Assembly: GCF_003076135.1 (NCBI RefSeq)
Contig: NZ_QDGZ01000001.1
Span: forward strand, 310,001-374,000
Length of the DNA stretch: 64,000 nt
Direction of reading: 5' to 3'
DNA from: Nocardioides gansuensis
GTDB taxonomy: Bacteria > Actinomycetota > Actinomycetes > Propionibacteriales > Nocardioidaceae
This document shows, piece by piece, positions 1 through 9,300 of this stretch (its first letter is position 1; each line of letters opens with the position of its first letter). A model generated the notes under the pieces. That model saw only the letters and a program-made list of their open reading frames with translations, did no database searches and had not been told where the DNA came from. The position numbers were made by a program, and so were the translations under genes.

Positions 1-525
1 CAGACCTCCCTGGAGATGGTCGGCCAGGCCCTGGGCCGGTCCGAGCTGGCCGGCGAGGTCGCGGCCGAGACGGAGGCGGAGATCGCAGAGGCGCGGGCGG
101 ACTTCCCGCAGCTGCAGGGCGCCTCGGTGATCTTCGCCTACCTCACCACTGCCGACCTCTCGACCATCGGCATCTACGGCGCCGAGGACAACCGCGTCCG
201 CGCGCTCGAGGACTTCGGGATGACCAGCCCGGCCCTCGTCGACGAGGTCGTCAAGAAGGGCCAGTACTACGGCACCCTGTCCGCCGAGCGCGCCGCGGAC
301 GTCGAGTCCGACGTGCTCCTCACCTACGCCGAGAAGCCGGGCGATCTGGCGACGTTCACCAAGGACCCGCTGCTCGGCCAGATCCCGGCGCTGAAGGCCG
401 GGCACGCCTACGCCGAGCAGGACAAGCACGTGGGCCTGGCGATCACCAACCCCAGCCCGCTCTCGATCCCGTTCATCGCCGAGGAGTTCCTGCCGCACGT
501 CGCCGCGGCGGCGGAGGGGAAGTGA
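1..525 (+). CDS. Iron-siderophore ABC transporter substrate-binding protein, C-terminal part (5' end outside window)
   Basis: The reading frame is open from the first base, so the gene begins left of the window; 174 residues are visible. The fragment looks like the C-terminal lobe of a FecB/FhuD-type lipoprotein that captures Fe(III)-siderophores outside the membrane. A helix-rich start is followed by a strand-loop with IFAYLTTADLSTIGIYG and a closing segment ending in FIAEEFLPHVAAAAE, typical of the end of this fold. The stop overlaps the GTG of the FecCD permease by four bases, so the two are translationally coupled. The ligand cannot be told from this half. Confidence 0.85.
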   Translation, partial: QTSLEMVGQALGRSELAGEVAAETEAEIAEARADFPQLQGASVIFAYLTTADLSTIGIYGAEDNRVRALEDFGMTSPALVDEVVKKGQYYGTLSAERAADVESDVLLTYAEKPGDLATFTKDPLLGQIPALKAGHAYAEQDKHVGLAITNPSPLSIPFIAEEFLPHVAAAAEGK

Positions 526-1571
526 CCCAGGTCCGCCTGGGCTCGGCACCCGGGCTCGCGACCGGCCGGATCGCCACATCCGGCCGGCCGCGGGGGACGG
601 CGGCTGCTGCGTCGGGGGTCGCGGCAGCCGTCGTCCTGGTCCTTCTCGCCAGCGCGGCCTCGATCTTCATCGGCTCCCGGCCGGTGCAGCCGGCTGCGCT
701 GCTCGACCCGACCCACCCGCTGCACGCGGTGCTCGCGGCCCGCATCCCGCGCACCCTGCTGGCCCTCGCCGTCGGCGCGGCCCTCGGCCTCGCCGGCGCC
801 TGCCTGCAGGGCCTGACCCGCAACCCGCTGGCCGACCCCGGCATCCTCGGCATCAACGCCGGCGCCTCGCTCGCCATGGTGCTCGGCATGTCCGTGCTCG
901 GCATCAGCGACCTCTCGTCGTACATCTGGTTCGCCTTCGCGGGCGCTGCGGTCGCGGGCATCCTCGTGCACGCGATCGCCTCGATGGGCCCGGGCGGCGC
1001 CACGCCGCTGAGCCTGGCGATCGCCGGAGCGGCCCTCGCCGCCCTCGCGGCGAGCTGGACGTCGGCCATGCTTCTCGCCGACCGCCAGACCATGGAGACC
1101 TTCCGTTTCTGGGCGGTGGGCACGGTCGGAGGCCGGGGGTTCGACGTGCTGCTCACCGGCCTTCCGTTCCTGCTCGCCGGCGCCGTGCTGGCGCTCGCCG
1201 GCGCCCGCCTCCTCGACGCCCTCGCGCTCGGCGACGACCTGGCCAGGGGGCTGGGCCGCCGCACCGGCTTCGACCGGGCTGCGCTGGGGCTGGCCGTCGT
1301 GCTGCTGGCCGGCACCGCCACGGCGCTGGCGGGACCGCTCGCCTTCGTCGGCCTGCTCGTGCCCCACGCCGTACGCGCCGTCACCGGACCTCACCACGGC
1401 CGCCTCCTCCCGCTCGCGGCGGTCGCCGGCGCGGTGCTCGTCACCCTCGCCGACACCCTTGGCCGCGTCGTGCTCCCGCCCGCCGAGGTGCAGGTGGGCA
1501 TCATGACGGTCCTGGTCGGCGTGCCCGCCTTCCTCGCCCTGATCCGCCGCGGACGGATGGGGGCCCTGTGA
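522..1571 (+). CDS. FecCD-family iron-siderophore ABC transporter permease (first)
   Basis: A 349-residue polytopic membrane protein of the FecCD/BtuC family, which forms half of the siderophore channel. The family signature NPLADPGILGINAGA is at residues 101-115, and a GPLAFVGLLVPHAVR segment lies near residue 275; both are hallmark contacts with the ATPase and pore. About nine to ten hydrophobic helices are visible after a 35-residue cytoplasmic N-terminus. The GTG start overlaps the stop of the binding-protein gene (GTGA), which fixes the start. The next permease also begins inside its stop. Family assignment is firm; the siderophore is unknown. Confidence 0.93.
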   Translation: MTQVRLGSAPGLATGRIATSGRPRGTAAAASGVAAAVVLVLLASAASIFIGSRPVQPAALLDPTHPLHAVLAARIPRTLLALAVGAALGLAGACLQGLTRNPLADPGILGINAGASLAMVLGMSVLGISDLSSYIWFAFAGAAVAGILVHAIASMGPGGATPLSLAIAGAALAALAASWTSAMLLADRQTMETFRFWAVGTVGGRGFDVLLTGLPFLLAGAVLALAGARLLDALALGDDLARGLGRRTGFDRAALGLAVVLLAGTATALAGPLAFVGLLVPHAVRAVTGPHHGRLLPLAAVAGAVLVTLADTLGRVVLPPAEVQVGIMTVLVGVPAFLALIRRGRMGAL

Positions 1572-2641
1572 GCACCCTGGCCACCCGGAGGATCCCGGAC
1601 GCGACGGCGCCCGCCGAGGTCGTCCGCCGCGCCCGGGCCCTGCCCGTACGCCGGGCCCGCCGGCTGGTCGGCTCCCTGACCGTGGTGCTGGTGCTGGCCG
1701 TTGCCGCGCGGGTCCTGCTCGGCGACTTCACCATCACGATCCCTGACTTCTTCCGGATCCTCGGCGGTGCCGAGATCCCCGGTGCCAGCTACATCCTGAT
1801 GGAGAGCAAGCTGCCGCGCGCCGTGCTGGGCGTGCTCGTCGGCGCGGCGCTGGGCCTCGGTGGCGCGATCTTCCAGACGACACTGCGCAACCCGCTGGCC
1901 AGCCCCGACGTGGTGGGCATCAGCATGGGCGCGAGTGCGGCGGCGGCACTCGCCATCATCACTTTCGGCCTCGACGGCCCGGCCGTCGCGGCGTGTGCCA
2001 TCGCCGGCGCCGCGGTCGTGTCGCTCGTGGTCCGGCTGGTCGCAGGGCGCGACCCCGCCGGATTGTACGCCGGCGGCCAGCGGCTCGTGCTGGTCGGCAT
2101 CGGCATGGCAGCCGCCCTGCAGGCGCTGGTGCAGTACCTCTTCACGCGCGCCGACGTCTACGACGCCCACCTGGTGCTGCGGTGGCTGACCGGCAGCCTG
2201 CACGACGCTGACTGGGCCACGATCCGGATCGTCGGCCTGGCGCTGCTGGTGCTCCTGCCGGTCGTGCTGTGGCAGGGCCGCTCGCTCCCGGCCACCGAGC
2301 TGGGCCCGGACACGGCGACCGGTCTGGGGGTCGGACCGCGCCGCGAGGACGTGCTCCTGCTCGTGGGAGTCCTGCTCGTCGCCGTGGCCGTCGCGGCGGC
2401 CGGACCCGTCGCCTTCGTCTCCTTCCTCGCCGGGCCGATCGCCCGGGCCCTCAACGCCGGCCGCACCTCGCTGGCCGGGGCCGCCCTCACCGGAGCGGTC
2501 ATCGTCGTCGGTGCCGACTATGCCGCCGACTACCTCCTCGTCGACATCAACTTCCCCGTGGGCGTGGTCACCGGCGCACTCGGGGCCCCGTTCCTGCTCT
2601 GGCTGCTCGCAAGCGGCCGCGCATCCAGGAGACAGTTCTGA
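1568..2641 (+). CDS. FecCD-family iron-siderophore ABC transporter permease (second)
   Basis: A 357-residue partner permease, so the transporter is a heterodimer of two FecCD subunits. The signature NPLASPDVVGISMG is at residues 108-121, and AGPVAFVSFLAGPIAR near the C-terminus matches the conserved ATPase-coupling region. An Arg-rich cytoplasmic N-terminus of about 35 residues precedes the first helix. It starts with GTG overlapping the upstream stop (GTGA), and its own TGA shares one base with the ATG of the ATPase gene. It sits in the middle of a five-gene iron-uptake operon. Confidence 0.93.
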   Translation: MSTLATRRIPDATAPAEVVRRARALPVRRARRLVGSLTVVLVLAVAARVLLGDFTITIPDFFRILGGAEIPGASYILMESKLPRAVLGVLVGAALGLGGAIFQTTLRNPLASPDVVGISMGASAAAALAIITFGLDGPAVAACAIAGAAVVSLVVRLVAGRDPAGLYAGGQRLVLVGIGMAAALQALVQYLFTRADVYDAHLVLRWLTGSLHDADWATIRIVGLALLVLLPVVLWQGRSLPATELGPDTATGLGVGPRREDVLLLVGVLLVAVAVAAAGPVAFVSFLAGPIARALNAGRTSLAGAALTGAVIVVGADYAADYLLVDINFPVGVVTGALGAPFLLWLLASGRASRRQF

Positions 2642-3495
2642 TGGAGATCGGCATGACCGCCACCATGATCCCGGCCGCAGCGCAGGCGATCCCGGCCGGC
2701 GCCCGCCTCGAAGCACGTGCCGTGACGCTCTCCTACGGCGGGCAGCCCGTCGTGGAGTCGCTCGACCTGGCGGTGCCCGACCGGCGTACGACCGTCATCG
2801 TCGGCGCCAATGGGTGCGGCAAGTCGACCCTGCTGCGCGGGATGGCGCGCCTCCTCCGTCCCACCGACGGGGCGGTGCTGCTCGACGGGAAGGCCGTGCA
2901 CGAGCGGCCCACGAAGGAGGTCGCTCGGACGCTCGGGCTGCTCCCGCAGCAGCCGGTCACGCCCGAGGGCGTCACCGTCGTCGACCTCGTCTCCCGCGGC
3001 CGCCACCCGCACCGCGGCGCCTTCTCGCGATGGTCGGCCGAGGACGAGGCTGCGGTGGCCGAGGCCCTCGAGCAGACCGGCACGATCGAGCTCGCCGAGC
3101 AGCCCGTCGACCAGCTCTCCGGCGGCCAGCGCCAACGCGTGTGGATCGCGATGGCGCTCGCCCAGCAGACCGACCTGCTGCTCCTCGACGAGCCGACGAC
3201 CTATCTCGACGTCGCACACCAGGTGGACATGCTCGACCTGCTGGCCGAGCTCAACGCACGAAGGGGGACCACGATCGTGATGGTGCTGCACGACCTCAAC
3301 CTCGCCGCGAGGTACGCCGACCACCTGGTCGCCGTGTGTGGCGGCCACGTCGTCGCCGCCGGGCCGCCCCGCGAGGTGGTCACGCCCGAGCTCGTGGAGG
3401 AGGTCTTCGAACTCTCCTGCCAGGTGATCGACGACCCCGTCGCCCACACGCCCCTGGTGGTCCCCGTGGGCCGCCGCCACCGAACGGACTCCTGA
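2641..3495 (+). CDS. Iron-siderophore ABC transporter ATP-binding protein
   Basis: A 284-residue FepC/FecE-type ATPase that powers siderophore import. It has Walker A GANGCGKST at about residues 55-63, the ABC signature LSGGQRQRVWIA near 160, Walker B LLLLDEPTTYLD directly after, and a switch histidine in MVLHDLNLAARYAD. The ATG at 2641 shares a base with the stop of the permease gene. Longer in-frame extensions upstream overlap the permease and lack family similarity, so they were rejected. A second ATG (MTATMI) five codons in is also possible. The stop overlaps the start of the siderophore reductase gene. Confidence 0.93.
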   Translation: MEIGMTATMIPAAAQAIPAGARLEARAVTLSYGGQPVVESLDLAVPDRRTTVIVGANGCGKSTLLRGMARLLRPTDGAVLLDGKAVHERPTKEVARTLGLLPQQPVTPEGVTVVDLVSRGRHPHRGAFSRWSAEDEAAVAEALEQTGTIELAEQPVDQLSGGQRQRVWIAMALAQQTDLLLLDEPTTYLDVAHQVDMLDLLAELNARRGTTIVMVLHDLNLAARYADHLVAVCGGHVVAAGPPREVVTPELVEEVFELSCQVIDDPVAHTPLVVPVGRRHRTDS

Positions 3496-4505
3496 TGACA
3501 GCGCTGACCGCTGCCGACCCGGCCGACACCGTGACCGACCTGCCGCTGCTCCTCGCCGAGGTCGAGGTCGTGTCCGTCGAGAGGCTCTCGCCGACGTTCC
3601 TGCGGCTCGAGCTCGGCGGTGCGGGGCTCGCCGACTTCGGCGTCGACGGCCCGCTCTACGACCAGCGGTTCAAGCTCGTCGTCCCGCACGAGGGTGGCGG
3701 GCTCACCTCGGTCGAGGGTGCCGACGAAGGCTGGCTCTCGACCTGGATGGAGCGCCCGGTCGAGGAGCGTGGCCACATGCGCACCTACACCGTGCGGGAG
3801 GTGCGCGGGACCGGCACCGACACCCGGATCGTCGTCGACTTCGCGCTCCACGACGCGGGTGACCACGGCGAGATCGGCCCCGGAGCCGGCTGGGGTGCGC
3901 AGGCCAGGCCGGGCGACCGGGCCGTGGTCGTTGCGCCGCGGCGCGGGCACCCCTTCGGCGGCATCGAGTTCGTGCCGCCCGCCGGCCACCGGCTGCTGCT
4001 CGTCGGCGACGAGACCGCCGTCCCGGCGATCTCGGCGATCCTGGAGTGCCTGCCGCACGACGCTCGGGGCGCGGCGTACCTCGAGGTGCCCGTCGACGGC
4101 GACATCCTCGACCTGCGTCACCCCGACGGCGTCGAGATCACCTGGCTGCCCCGCAACGGCGCGACGTGGGGCGAGCGGCTCACCCCCGCCGTGGTCGACC
4201 ACCTGGGCGCCCCCCTGCCGGATGATCCGGCGGTGGGCTGGCTGCCCGCCGAGGACGAGGTCGACCCCGACCTGTGGGAGACGCCGACCTACTCGTCGTC
4301 GGGTGAGGAGATCGCGCCGGTGGAGGCGGGTCACCTGCCCCAGGCAGCCGACAAGCACCGTCTTGACGGCCTCTACGCGTGGATCGCCGGTGAGGCCGCC
4401 GTGGTCACCGGGCTGCGCCGCCACCTGGTGCGCGAGCTCGGGATGGACCGCAGCCAGGTCGCGTTCATGGGCTACTGGCGGCGCGGCATCTCGATGAAGT
4501 CCTGA
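3495..4505 (+). CDS. Siderophore-interacting protein (flavin ferric-siderophore reductase)
   Basis: A 336-residue ViuB/SIP-family protein. These cytoplasmic FAD enzymes reduce imported Fe(III)-siderophores, releasing Fe(II). The N-terminal FAD-binding barrel has DQRFKLVVPH and the flavin-contact motif RTYTVREVR. The C-terminal SIP domain begins near HRLLLVGDETAVPAISAIL and ends in GYWRRGISMKS, the usual SIP terminus. An insert of about 45 residues with DLWETPTYSSSGEE lies between the reductase strands; similar loops occur in the family. The ATG overlaps the ATPase stop by one base, placing it last in the iron-uptake operon, where it completes the job of the transporter. Confidence 0.92.
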   Translation: MTALTAADPADTVTDLPLLLAEVEVVSVERLSPTFLRLELGGAGLADFGVDGPLYDQRFKLVVPHEGGGLTSVEGADEGWLSTWMERPVEERGHMRTYTVREVRGTGTDTRIVVDFALHDAGDHGEIGPGAGWGAQARPGDRAVVVAPRRGHPFGGIEFVPPAGHRLLLVGDETAVPAISAILECLPHDARGAAYLEVPVDGDILDLRHPDGVEITWLPRNGATWGERLTPAVVDHLGAPLPDDPAVGWLPAEDEVDPDLWETPTYSSSGEEIAPVEAGHLPQAADKHRLDGLYAWIAGEAAVVTGLRRHLVRELGMDRSQVAFMGYWRRGISMKS

Positions 4506-4511
4506 CGTGGC

Positions 4512-4622
4512 CTAGCGGCGGCGCCGCGAGCGGGGCTTGCGTGCGGTGGCGGCCTGCCGGCGGATCCGCTCCTCGATGTGGTTGCGAGCGATGAGCTCGA
4601 GGTCGGTGGGGGAGTCGAACAC
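4512..4622 (-). CDS. 36-residue basic small protein downstream of the DUF4097 gene
   Basis: A short frame beginning GTG at 4622, preceded by a GAGGAG ribosome-binding site seven bases upstream and only 25 bases after the DUF4097 stop. The product begins with an amphipathic part (FDSPTDLELIARNHIEERI) and ends in an Arg/Lys-rich tail (KPRSRRRR). The well-placed binding site and operon position support a real gene. It is not a known domain. Its layout (Val/Met-Phe start, E-L-x-x-R helix, IRR, basic tail) resembles the 35-residue peptide at 37506. A nucleic-acid or ribosome contact is a guess from the tail. It could still be non-coding. Confidence 0.6.
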   Translation of the reverse strand: MFDSPTDLELIARNHIEERIRRQAATARKPRSRRRR

Positions 4623-4647
4623 GGTGGTCTCCTCGGTCGGTGTGGGG

Positions 4648-5472
4648 TCAGCGCTGCTGGAGGGTGATGTCGCCACTGGCGGTCTTGGCGCGGATCTCGA
4701 GGTGGTCCTGGCCCTCGGCCGGTGCGCCGACCGGCTCGAGGTCGGAGCGGATCCGGCCGGTGACGGTCGAGATGTCGGTCCAGACGGGGGTGCCGGACGG
4801 GACGCCGATCCGGACGTCGCCACTGGCTCCCTTGATGACGAAGCTGCCTCGGCGGGCCAGTCCGACCTGGAGGTCGCCGCTGCCGGTGGAGAACGCGACG
4901 TCGTCGCTGCTCTCGCCGACCTGCACGTCGCCGGAGCCCGTCTTGACGGCGAGCCTGCCAGCGACGTTGCGGACCTGGACGTCCCCGCTGCCGGTCGAGA
5001 CGGCCAGGGCGCCGCCGGCGCTGTCGATGCGGATGTCCCCGGAGCCTGACTTGATGCGGCCGTCGCCGCGGACGTCGGTGACCTGGATGTCGCCCGAGCC
5101 CGACTGGATCTCGCAGGCCGACTCGACGAGCTCCACCTGGAGGTCGCCGGAGCCCGTCGTGAGCCAGGCGGAGGCGAGCGGGCCCGCGACGACCACGTCG
5201 GCGCTGCCCGTCTTGCTCGTCAGGGTGCCGTGCTCGGGCATGGTCACGGTCACCTCGTAGGACGGCTCGCGTCCGGTGAGGAACCCGGTCTGCGACCGCG
5301 GTGCGATCACGGTGACCTGGTCGCCGCGGTGCTCGACGACGACGTCCTCGGCGTCCTTGCCCACGACGTCGACGCGGGTCTGGGTGGTGTCGGCCGCGGT
5401 CACCGCGAGGCGGCCCTTGCCGAGCTCGACGTACAGCTCGATCTTGGTCGGGGTGTCGAAGGTGTGCTGCAT
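4648..5472 (-). CDS. DUF4097 (toastrack) beta-repeat protein
   Basis: A 274-residue protein made of a right-handed beta-solenoid of short repeats: at least six copies of the S/T-GSGD-hydrophobic-x-hydrophobic motif (TGSGDLQV, SGSGDIQV, SGSGDIRI, TGSGDVQV and so on), roughly every 20 residues. This is the DUF4097/toastrack fold. No signal peptide or membrane helix is seen, so the protein appears cytoplasmic. The ATG at 5472 has AAGGGAG upstream. It is the middle gene of a three-gene transcript with a HicB-like DNA-binding protein upstream and a 36-residue peptide downstream. Toastrack domains are thought to act in assembly or signalling at membranes, but the function here is unknown. Confidence 0.85.
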   Translation of the reverse strand: MQHTFDTPTKIELYVELGKGRLAVTAADTTQTRVDVVGKDAEDVVVEHRGDQVTVIAPRSQTGFLTGREPSYEVTVTMPEHGTLTSKTGSADVVVAGPLASAWLTTGSGDLQVELVESACEIQSGSGDIQVTDVRGDGRIKSGSGDIRIDSAGGALAVSTGSGDVQVRNVAGRLAVKTGSGDVQVGESSDDVAFSTGSGDLQVGLARRGSFVIKGASGDVRIGVPSGTPVWTDISTVTGRIRSDLEPVGAPAEGQDHLEIRAKTASGDITLQQR

Positions 5473-5485
5473 GACTGTCTCCCTT

Positions 5486-5536
5486 CTCGAGGCTCCTCGA
5501 GGGTGTGCTGGTCCTGCCGACCAGCCGGTGCTGGTC
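5486..5536. other. Two perfect hairpins between the HicB-like and DUF4097 genes
   Basis: CTCGAGG-CT-CCTCGAG (5486-5501) and GACCAGC-CGGT-GCTGGTC (5519-5536) are both perfect 7-bp inverted repeats in the 93-base gap. They could be RNA processing or attenuation structures that set expression of the two genes, or operator half-sites. The sequence alone does not decide. Confidence 0.4.
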
Positions 5537-5565
5537 AGCCTGGGTGGGTGGGCGGGGCGAGCCGG

Positions 5566-6105
5566 CTAGATCCAGCCGGTCATCCGCCGGTTGCCGCCGG
5601 TCTTCCGGCTGAAGGGGTCGGCGCCGAAGAACGGGATGCTGGAGAGGTCGATGTCGACGTTGACGGCGTGCTCCGCGGTGGCGGCGCGTACGACGCTGAC
5701 CAGCCAGGTGTTGAGGCTCTGGCCGGCCTGCGCCGCCTTCTCCTCGGCGCGGGTCTTGACGGCCTCCGGGATGCGCAGGGTGACGCGGGCCAGGCCTCCC
5801 TCCTCCATGTCCTCGGGTGTGGGCGGCGCGGGCGGCGCCGGATGCGCGGGGAGCGGTGCGCTGGGTGCGACCTGGACGACGAAGTCGAGCTCGCGTCCGG
5901 CCAGGCGCACGTCGACGCTCCCGTCCGGCAGCTCGGCGGTGATCTCGGCGGCGGCCTGGGAGATGGCCTCCATCAGGGCGAGCCGGGCGCTCGGCTCCAG
6001 CGCGAAGCCCAGTCGCTCGGCCGCGTGGCGCACCTCGTCTCCGCCGGCGTCGGCGGCCGCGAGCAGGTCGCGACGGAGGTGATCGACGTAGGGGGTGATG
6101 TCCAT
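5566..6105 (-). CDS. HicB-like / ribbon-helix-helix DNA-binding protein
   Basis: A 179-residue protein. The C-terminal half holds a ribbon-helix-helix-like stretch (LARVTLRIPEAVKTRAEEKA then GQSLNTWLVSVV) at about residues 106-140, as in HicB/Arc antitoxins that bind their own promoters. The N-terminal part is helical, and a Pro-rich linker (PAPPAPPTPEDME type) separates the two. ATG at 6105 is chosen over the GTGs at 6114 and 6111 because a CATAGT -10 element ends seven bases upstream, which would make a leaderless mRNA starting exactly at this ATG. No toxin gene is adjacent, so it is more likely the operon's autoregulator than half of a toxin-antitoxin pair. Confidence 0.8.
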   Translation of the reverse strand: MDITPYVDHLRRDLLAAADAGGDEVRHAAERLGFALEPSARLALMEAISQAAAEITAELPDGSVDVRLAGRELDFVVQVAPSAPLPAHPAPPAPPTPEDMEEGGLARVTLRIPEAVKTRAEEKAAQAGQSLNTWLVSVVRAATAEHAVNVDIDLSSIPFFGADPFSRKTGGNRRMTGWI

Positions 6106-6112
6106 GCGCACC

Positions 6113-6148
6113 ACTATGACATCACAATGACGTCATGACAAGTGTCAT
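6113..6148 (-). promoter_or_regulatory. Promoter with nested palindromic operator of the HicB-like/DUF4097 operon
   Basis: On the minus strand a TTGTCA -35 (6142-6137) is 18 bases from a CATAGT -10 (6118-6113). The region is full of symmetry: ATGACGTCAT is a perfect 10-bp palindrome (6127-6136), ATGACA-AG-TGTCAT (6135-6148) is a perfect 14-base inverted repeat, and another ATGACA half-site occurs at 6116. Binding of the ribbon-helix-helix product here would block the -35, so negative autoregulation is likely. The transcription start would coincide with the ATG at 6105. Confidence 0.5.
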
Positions 6149-6191
6149 CTGGCGCCAATGTGGCGCCGGTGTGAGGGTGTCCTCCGGGTGC

Positions 6192-6230
6192 GCTCGTCTC
6201 TGGCCCGGTGAGCGGGCCAGAGACGAGCGT
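6192..6230. terminator. Strong 17-bp hairpin, probable terminator
   Basis: CGCTCGTCTCTGGCCCG (6192-6208) and its exact complement (6214-6230) flank a five-base loop. There is no U-tract, as is usual for high-GC actinomycetes. It lies downstream of the minus-strand Fe-S oxidoreductase gene and upstream of the HicB-like operon promoter, so it would insulate the two. Confidence 0.65.
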
Positions 6231-6268
6231 CGAGGCAGTCGTTCCGCCGTGGCACCTGGCGAACACGG

Positions 6269-6311
6269 CTGCGGCCCCTGCCGGTCGAGGGTCGACTGGC
6301 AGGGGCCGCAG
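6269..6311. terminator. Very stable 20-bp stem-loop terminator after the Fe-S oxidoreductase gene
   Basis: CTGCGGCCCCTGCC (6269-6282) pairs perfectly with 6298-6311. A G-U pair and an inner GTCGA/TCGAC stem with loop GGG extend it to about 20 bp. It begins 21 bases after the stop of the minus-strand gene, ideal for a terminator. A second hairpin follows at 6192-6230. Confidence 0.75.
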
Positions 6312-6331
6312 TGTCCGGCTGGTGCTCTCGA

Positions 6332-9300
6332 TCAGAGGTCGAAGAGCGACCCGCCCGAGTTGATGTCGGCGTCCGTGCGCGGCTTGTGCGCCGCGTCGCT
6401 CGACACCGGCTTGGGCTGGTCCTCCTCGGCGAGGGGTGCCTCGGCCTCCGCCACCGGCTCCTCCTCGTCCGCAGGCTCTTCGGCGACCGGCTCCGGGGCT
6501 GGAGTGCTCGGAGCGGCCGGCTCGGGGGCGACGATGTCGAAGAGCGACCCGTCCTCAGGGATCGAGCTCGCCGGCGCGCTGGCCGCCGGCGAGGGCGGTG
6601 CGTGATCAACCGTTACATCGGAGGGTTCGGTTGCCTGCTCACCGCTCGCGGGCTCGGCGGCCGGGGCCGGGGCTGGGGCGGCTGGCGCGGGAGTGGGCTC
6701 GGGGGCGGCCAGGTCGAAGAGCGATCCGCCCTCGGGGATCGAGGTCGCCGGGGCGCTTGCCGCCGGTGCGGCCGGTGCCTCAGCAACCGTCTCGGACGCG
6801 GAAACGGTTGCCTGCTCACCGCTCGCGGGCTGGGCGGCCGGGGTCGGGGCTGGGGCAGCCGGCGCGGGAGTGGGCTCGGGGGCGGCCAGGTCGAAGAGCG
6901 ACCCGCCCGCACCGAGGTCCGTGGTGCCGGAGGCCGGCGTGGTCGGAGCAGCGGACTCCGGCTTGGTCTCGGCTGGAGTCAGGTCGAAGAGCGACCCGCC
7001 CGCACCGAGGTCCGTGGTGCCAGAGGCTGGCGTGGTCGGAGCAGCGGGCTCCGGCTTGGTCTCTGCCGGAGCCGCCGGAGCCGCCGGAGCCGGCTCAGCA
7101 GGAGCGAGATCGAACAGCGACCCACCCGTCGACGCGGGCTCGGCCGGCGCTGCGGGTGTCGCCGGCTCGGGAGCCGGGGTGTCGAAGAGCGACCCACCGG
7201 ATGCGGGCTCGGCAGGAGCCGCCGGCTTGGCCGGCTCCGGGGCGGGCGTGTCGAAGAGCGACGACCCACCCGAGGCCTTGGCCGCCGGACCTGCGTCCGC
7301 GGTGGAGGTGATCGTGTCCTCGGTGACCGTGACGTCGCCGGGCGAGGGCTCCGCCTTCGTCGCCACGTCCGTGGCAGCCGCCGCGCCCGCAGTCGCGGCA
7401 CCGGCGGCGGCGCCCGCCGTCGTACCGGCCGGGACCTTGGTCGCCGACTCGCCCCTGACCGACGCCAGCAGCATCTGCGCGACGTCGAGGACCTCGACCT
7501 CCTCGCGGGCGTTGCCGTTCGCCTGCTCGGCGGTCAGGCCGTCGGCGAGCATCACGCGGCAGAAGGGGCAGCCGACGGCGATCTGGTCGGCGCCGGTGCC
7601 GACAGCCTCCCTGGTGCGGTTGAGGTTGATCCGCTCGCCGAGGTTCTCCTCCATCCACATCCGGGCACCACCGGCGCCGCAGCAGAAGGACCTCTCGGAG
7701 TTGCGCTCCATCTCGACGTATTCGGCGCCGGGCAACACCTGCAGCAACTCGCGCGGCGGGCTGTAGACCTGGTTGTGGCGGCCGAGGTAGCAGGGGTCGT
7801 GGTAGGTGATCGAGCGCTTCGCGGCGCCCGCGCCGTCCTGGACCGGGGTCAGCTTGCCCTCGCGCACCAGGCGGTTCAGCAGCTGGGTGTGGTGCACCAC
7901 CTCGAGCTCGATGCCGAAGTCCTTGTACTCGTTCTTGAGCGTGTTGAAGCAGTGGGCGCAGGTCGAGACGACCTTCTTGACCTTGTATTCCTTGAACGTC
8001 TCGACGTTCGCACTCGCCAGGCCCTGGAAGACGAACTCGTTGCCGGCCCGGCGGGCCGGGTCGCCGGTGCAGGTCTCGCCGTTGCCCAGGACGCCGAAGG
8101 AGACGCCGGCGATGTCGAGCAGCTCGGCGACCGCCCGGGTCGTCTTCTTCGCGCGGTCCTCGTAGGCGCCGGCGCAGCCGACCCAGAACAGCCAGTCGAC
8201 CGACTCGAGCGACTCGAGGTCCTCGCCCACGACGGGGACCTCGAAGTCGAGGCCCTTCGCCCAGTCCATGCGGGCCGTGGACGACATGTTCCACGGGTTG
8301 CCCTTGTTCTCCAGGCCCTTGAAGAGCTGGTTGAGCTCGGCCGGGAAGTTCGACTCCACGAGCACCTGGTAGCGGCGCATGTCCATGATGTGGTCGACGT
8401 GCTCGATGTCGACGGGGCACTGCTGGACGCACGCGCCACACGACGTACACGACCAGAGGACGTCCTCGTCGATGACGAAGTCGGCGCCCTGAGCCGAACC
8501 CGAGGGCGGGTTGTAGAACCAGTCGGTGACGTCGCCGCCGGCGCCGTGCGTCTCGCCCTTCGCGCCGCTGCCGACGAGCACCCGATCCGTGTGCGCCGGG
8601 TCGCCCGCGGCCTTCGCATAGGCGTGCTCCCGCAGGCCCATCACCAGCAGCTTGGGCGAGAGCGGCTTCTCGGTGTTCCACGCGGGGCACTGCGACTGGC
8701 AGCGACCGCACTCGGTGCAGGTGGTGAAGTCGAGGATGCCCTTCCAGGAGAAGTCCTCGAGCGTGCCGGCGCCCAGCGTCGCGTCCTCGTCGAGGTCGTC
8801 GATGTCGTCGAGCGTGATGGCCTTGCCGCCCGAGGTGAGTGGCTTGATCGCGCCGAGCGCGGTGCGGCCCGACGACTCGCGCTTGAACCAGATGTTGAAC
8901 CAGGCGGTGAAGCGGTGCCAGGCGATGCCCATGGTCAGGTTGCGGGCGACCACCATCAGCCAGACCATCGCGAGCGCGATCTTGAAGACCGCGATGGCGT
9001 AGATGATGTTCTCGAGCGAGCCCGCGGTGTCCGGGTAGAGGGCGTCACCGATCCACGAGGCGATCGGGTAGTGCGCGCGGCCGGCGTGCTCGTCGAGCTT
9101 CCACTCGGCGCCGCGGACGAACAGGATCGCGGAGCCCTCGAGGAGCGCGAGGTACTCCACGAAGTAGGCCTGCCACTGCGTGGAGCCGAAGAAGCGGCTG
9201 TTGCGGCCCTCGGTCCTCGGGTGGTGCTTCTGGCGGTAGATGATCAGGTAGACGATGCCGACCGTGCTGAGCGCGCCGATCAGCTCGCTGAACCACTCGT

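Noticed and set aside
5566..6105. Complete HicAB toxin-antitoxin pair
   Set aside because: No HicA-sized toxin frame lies on either side; the neighbours are a DUF4097 protein and a terminator region.
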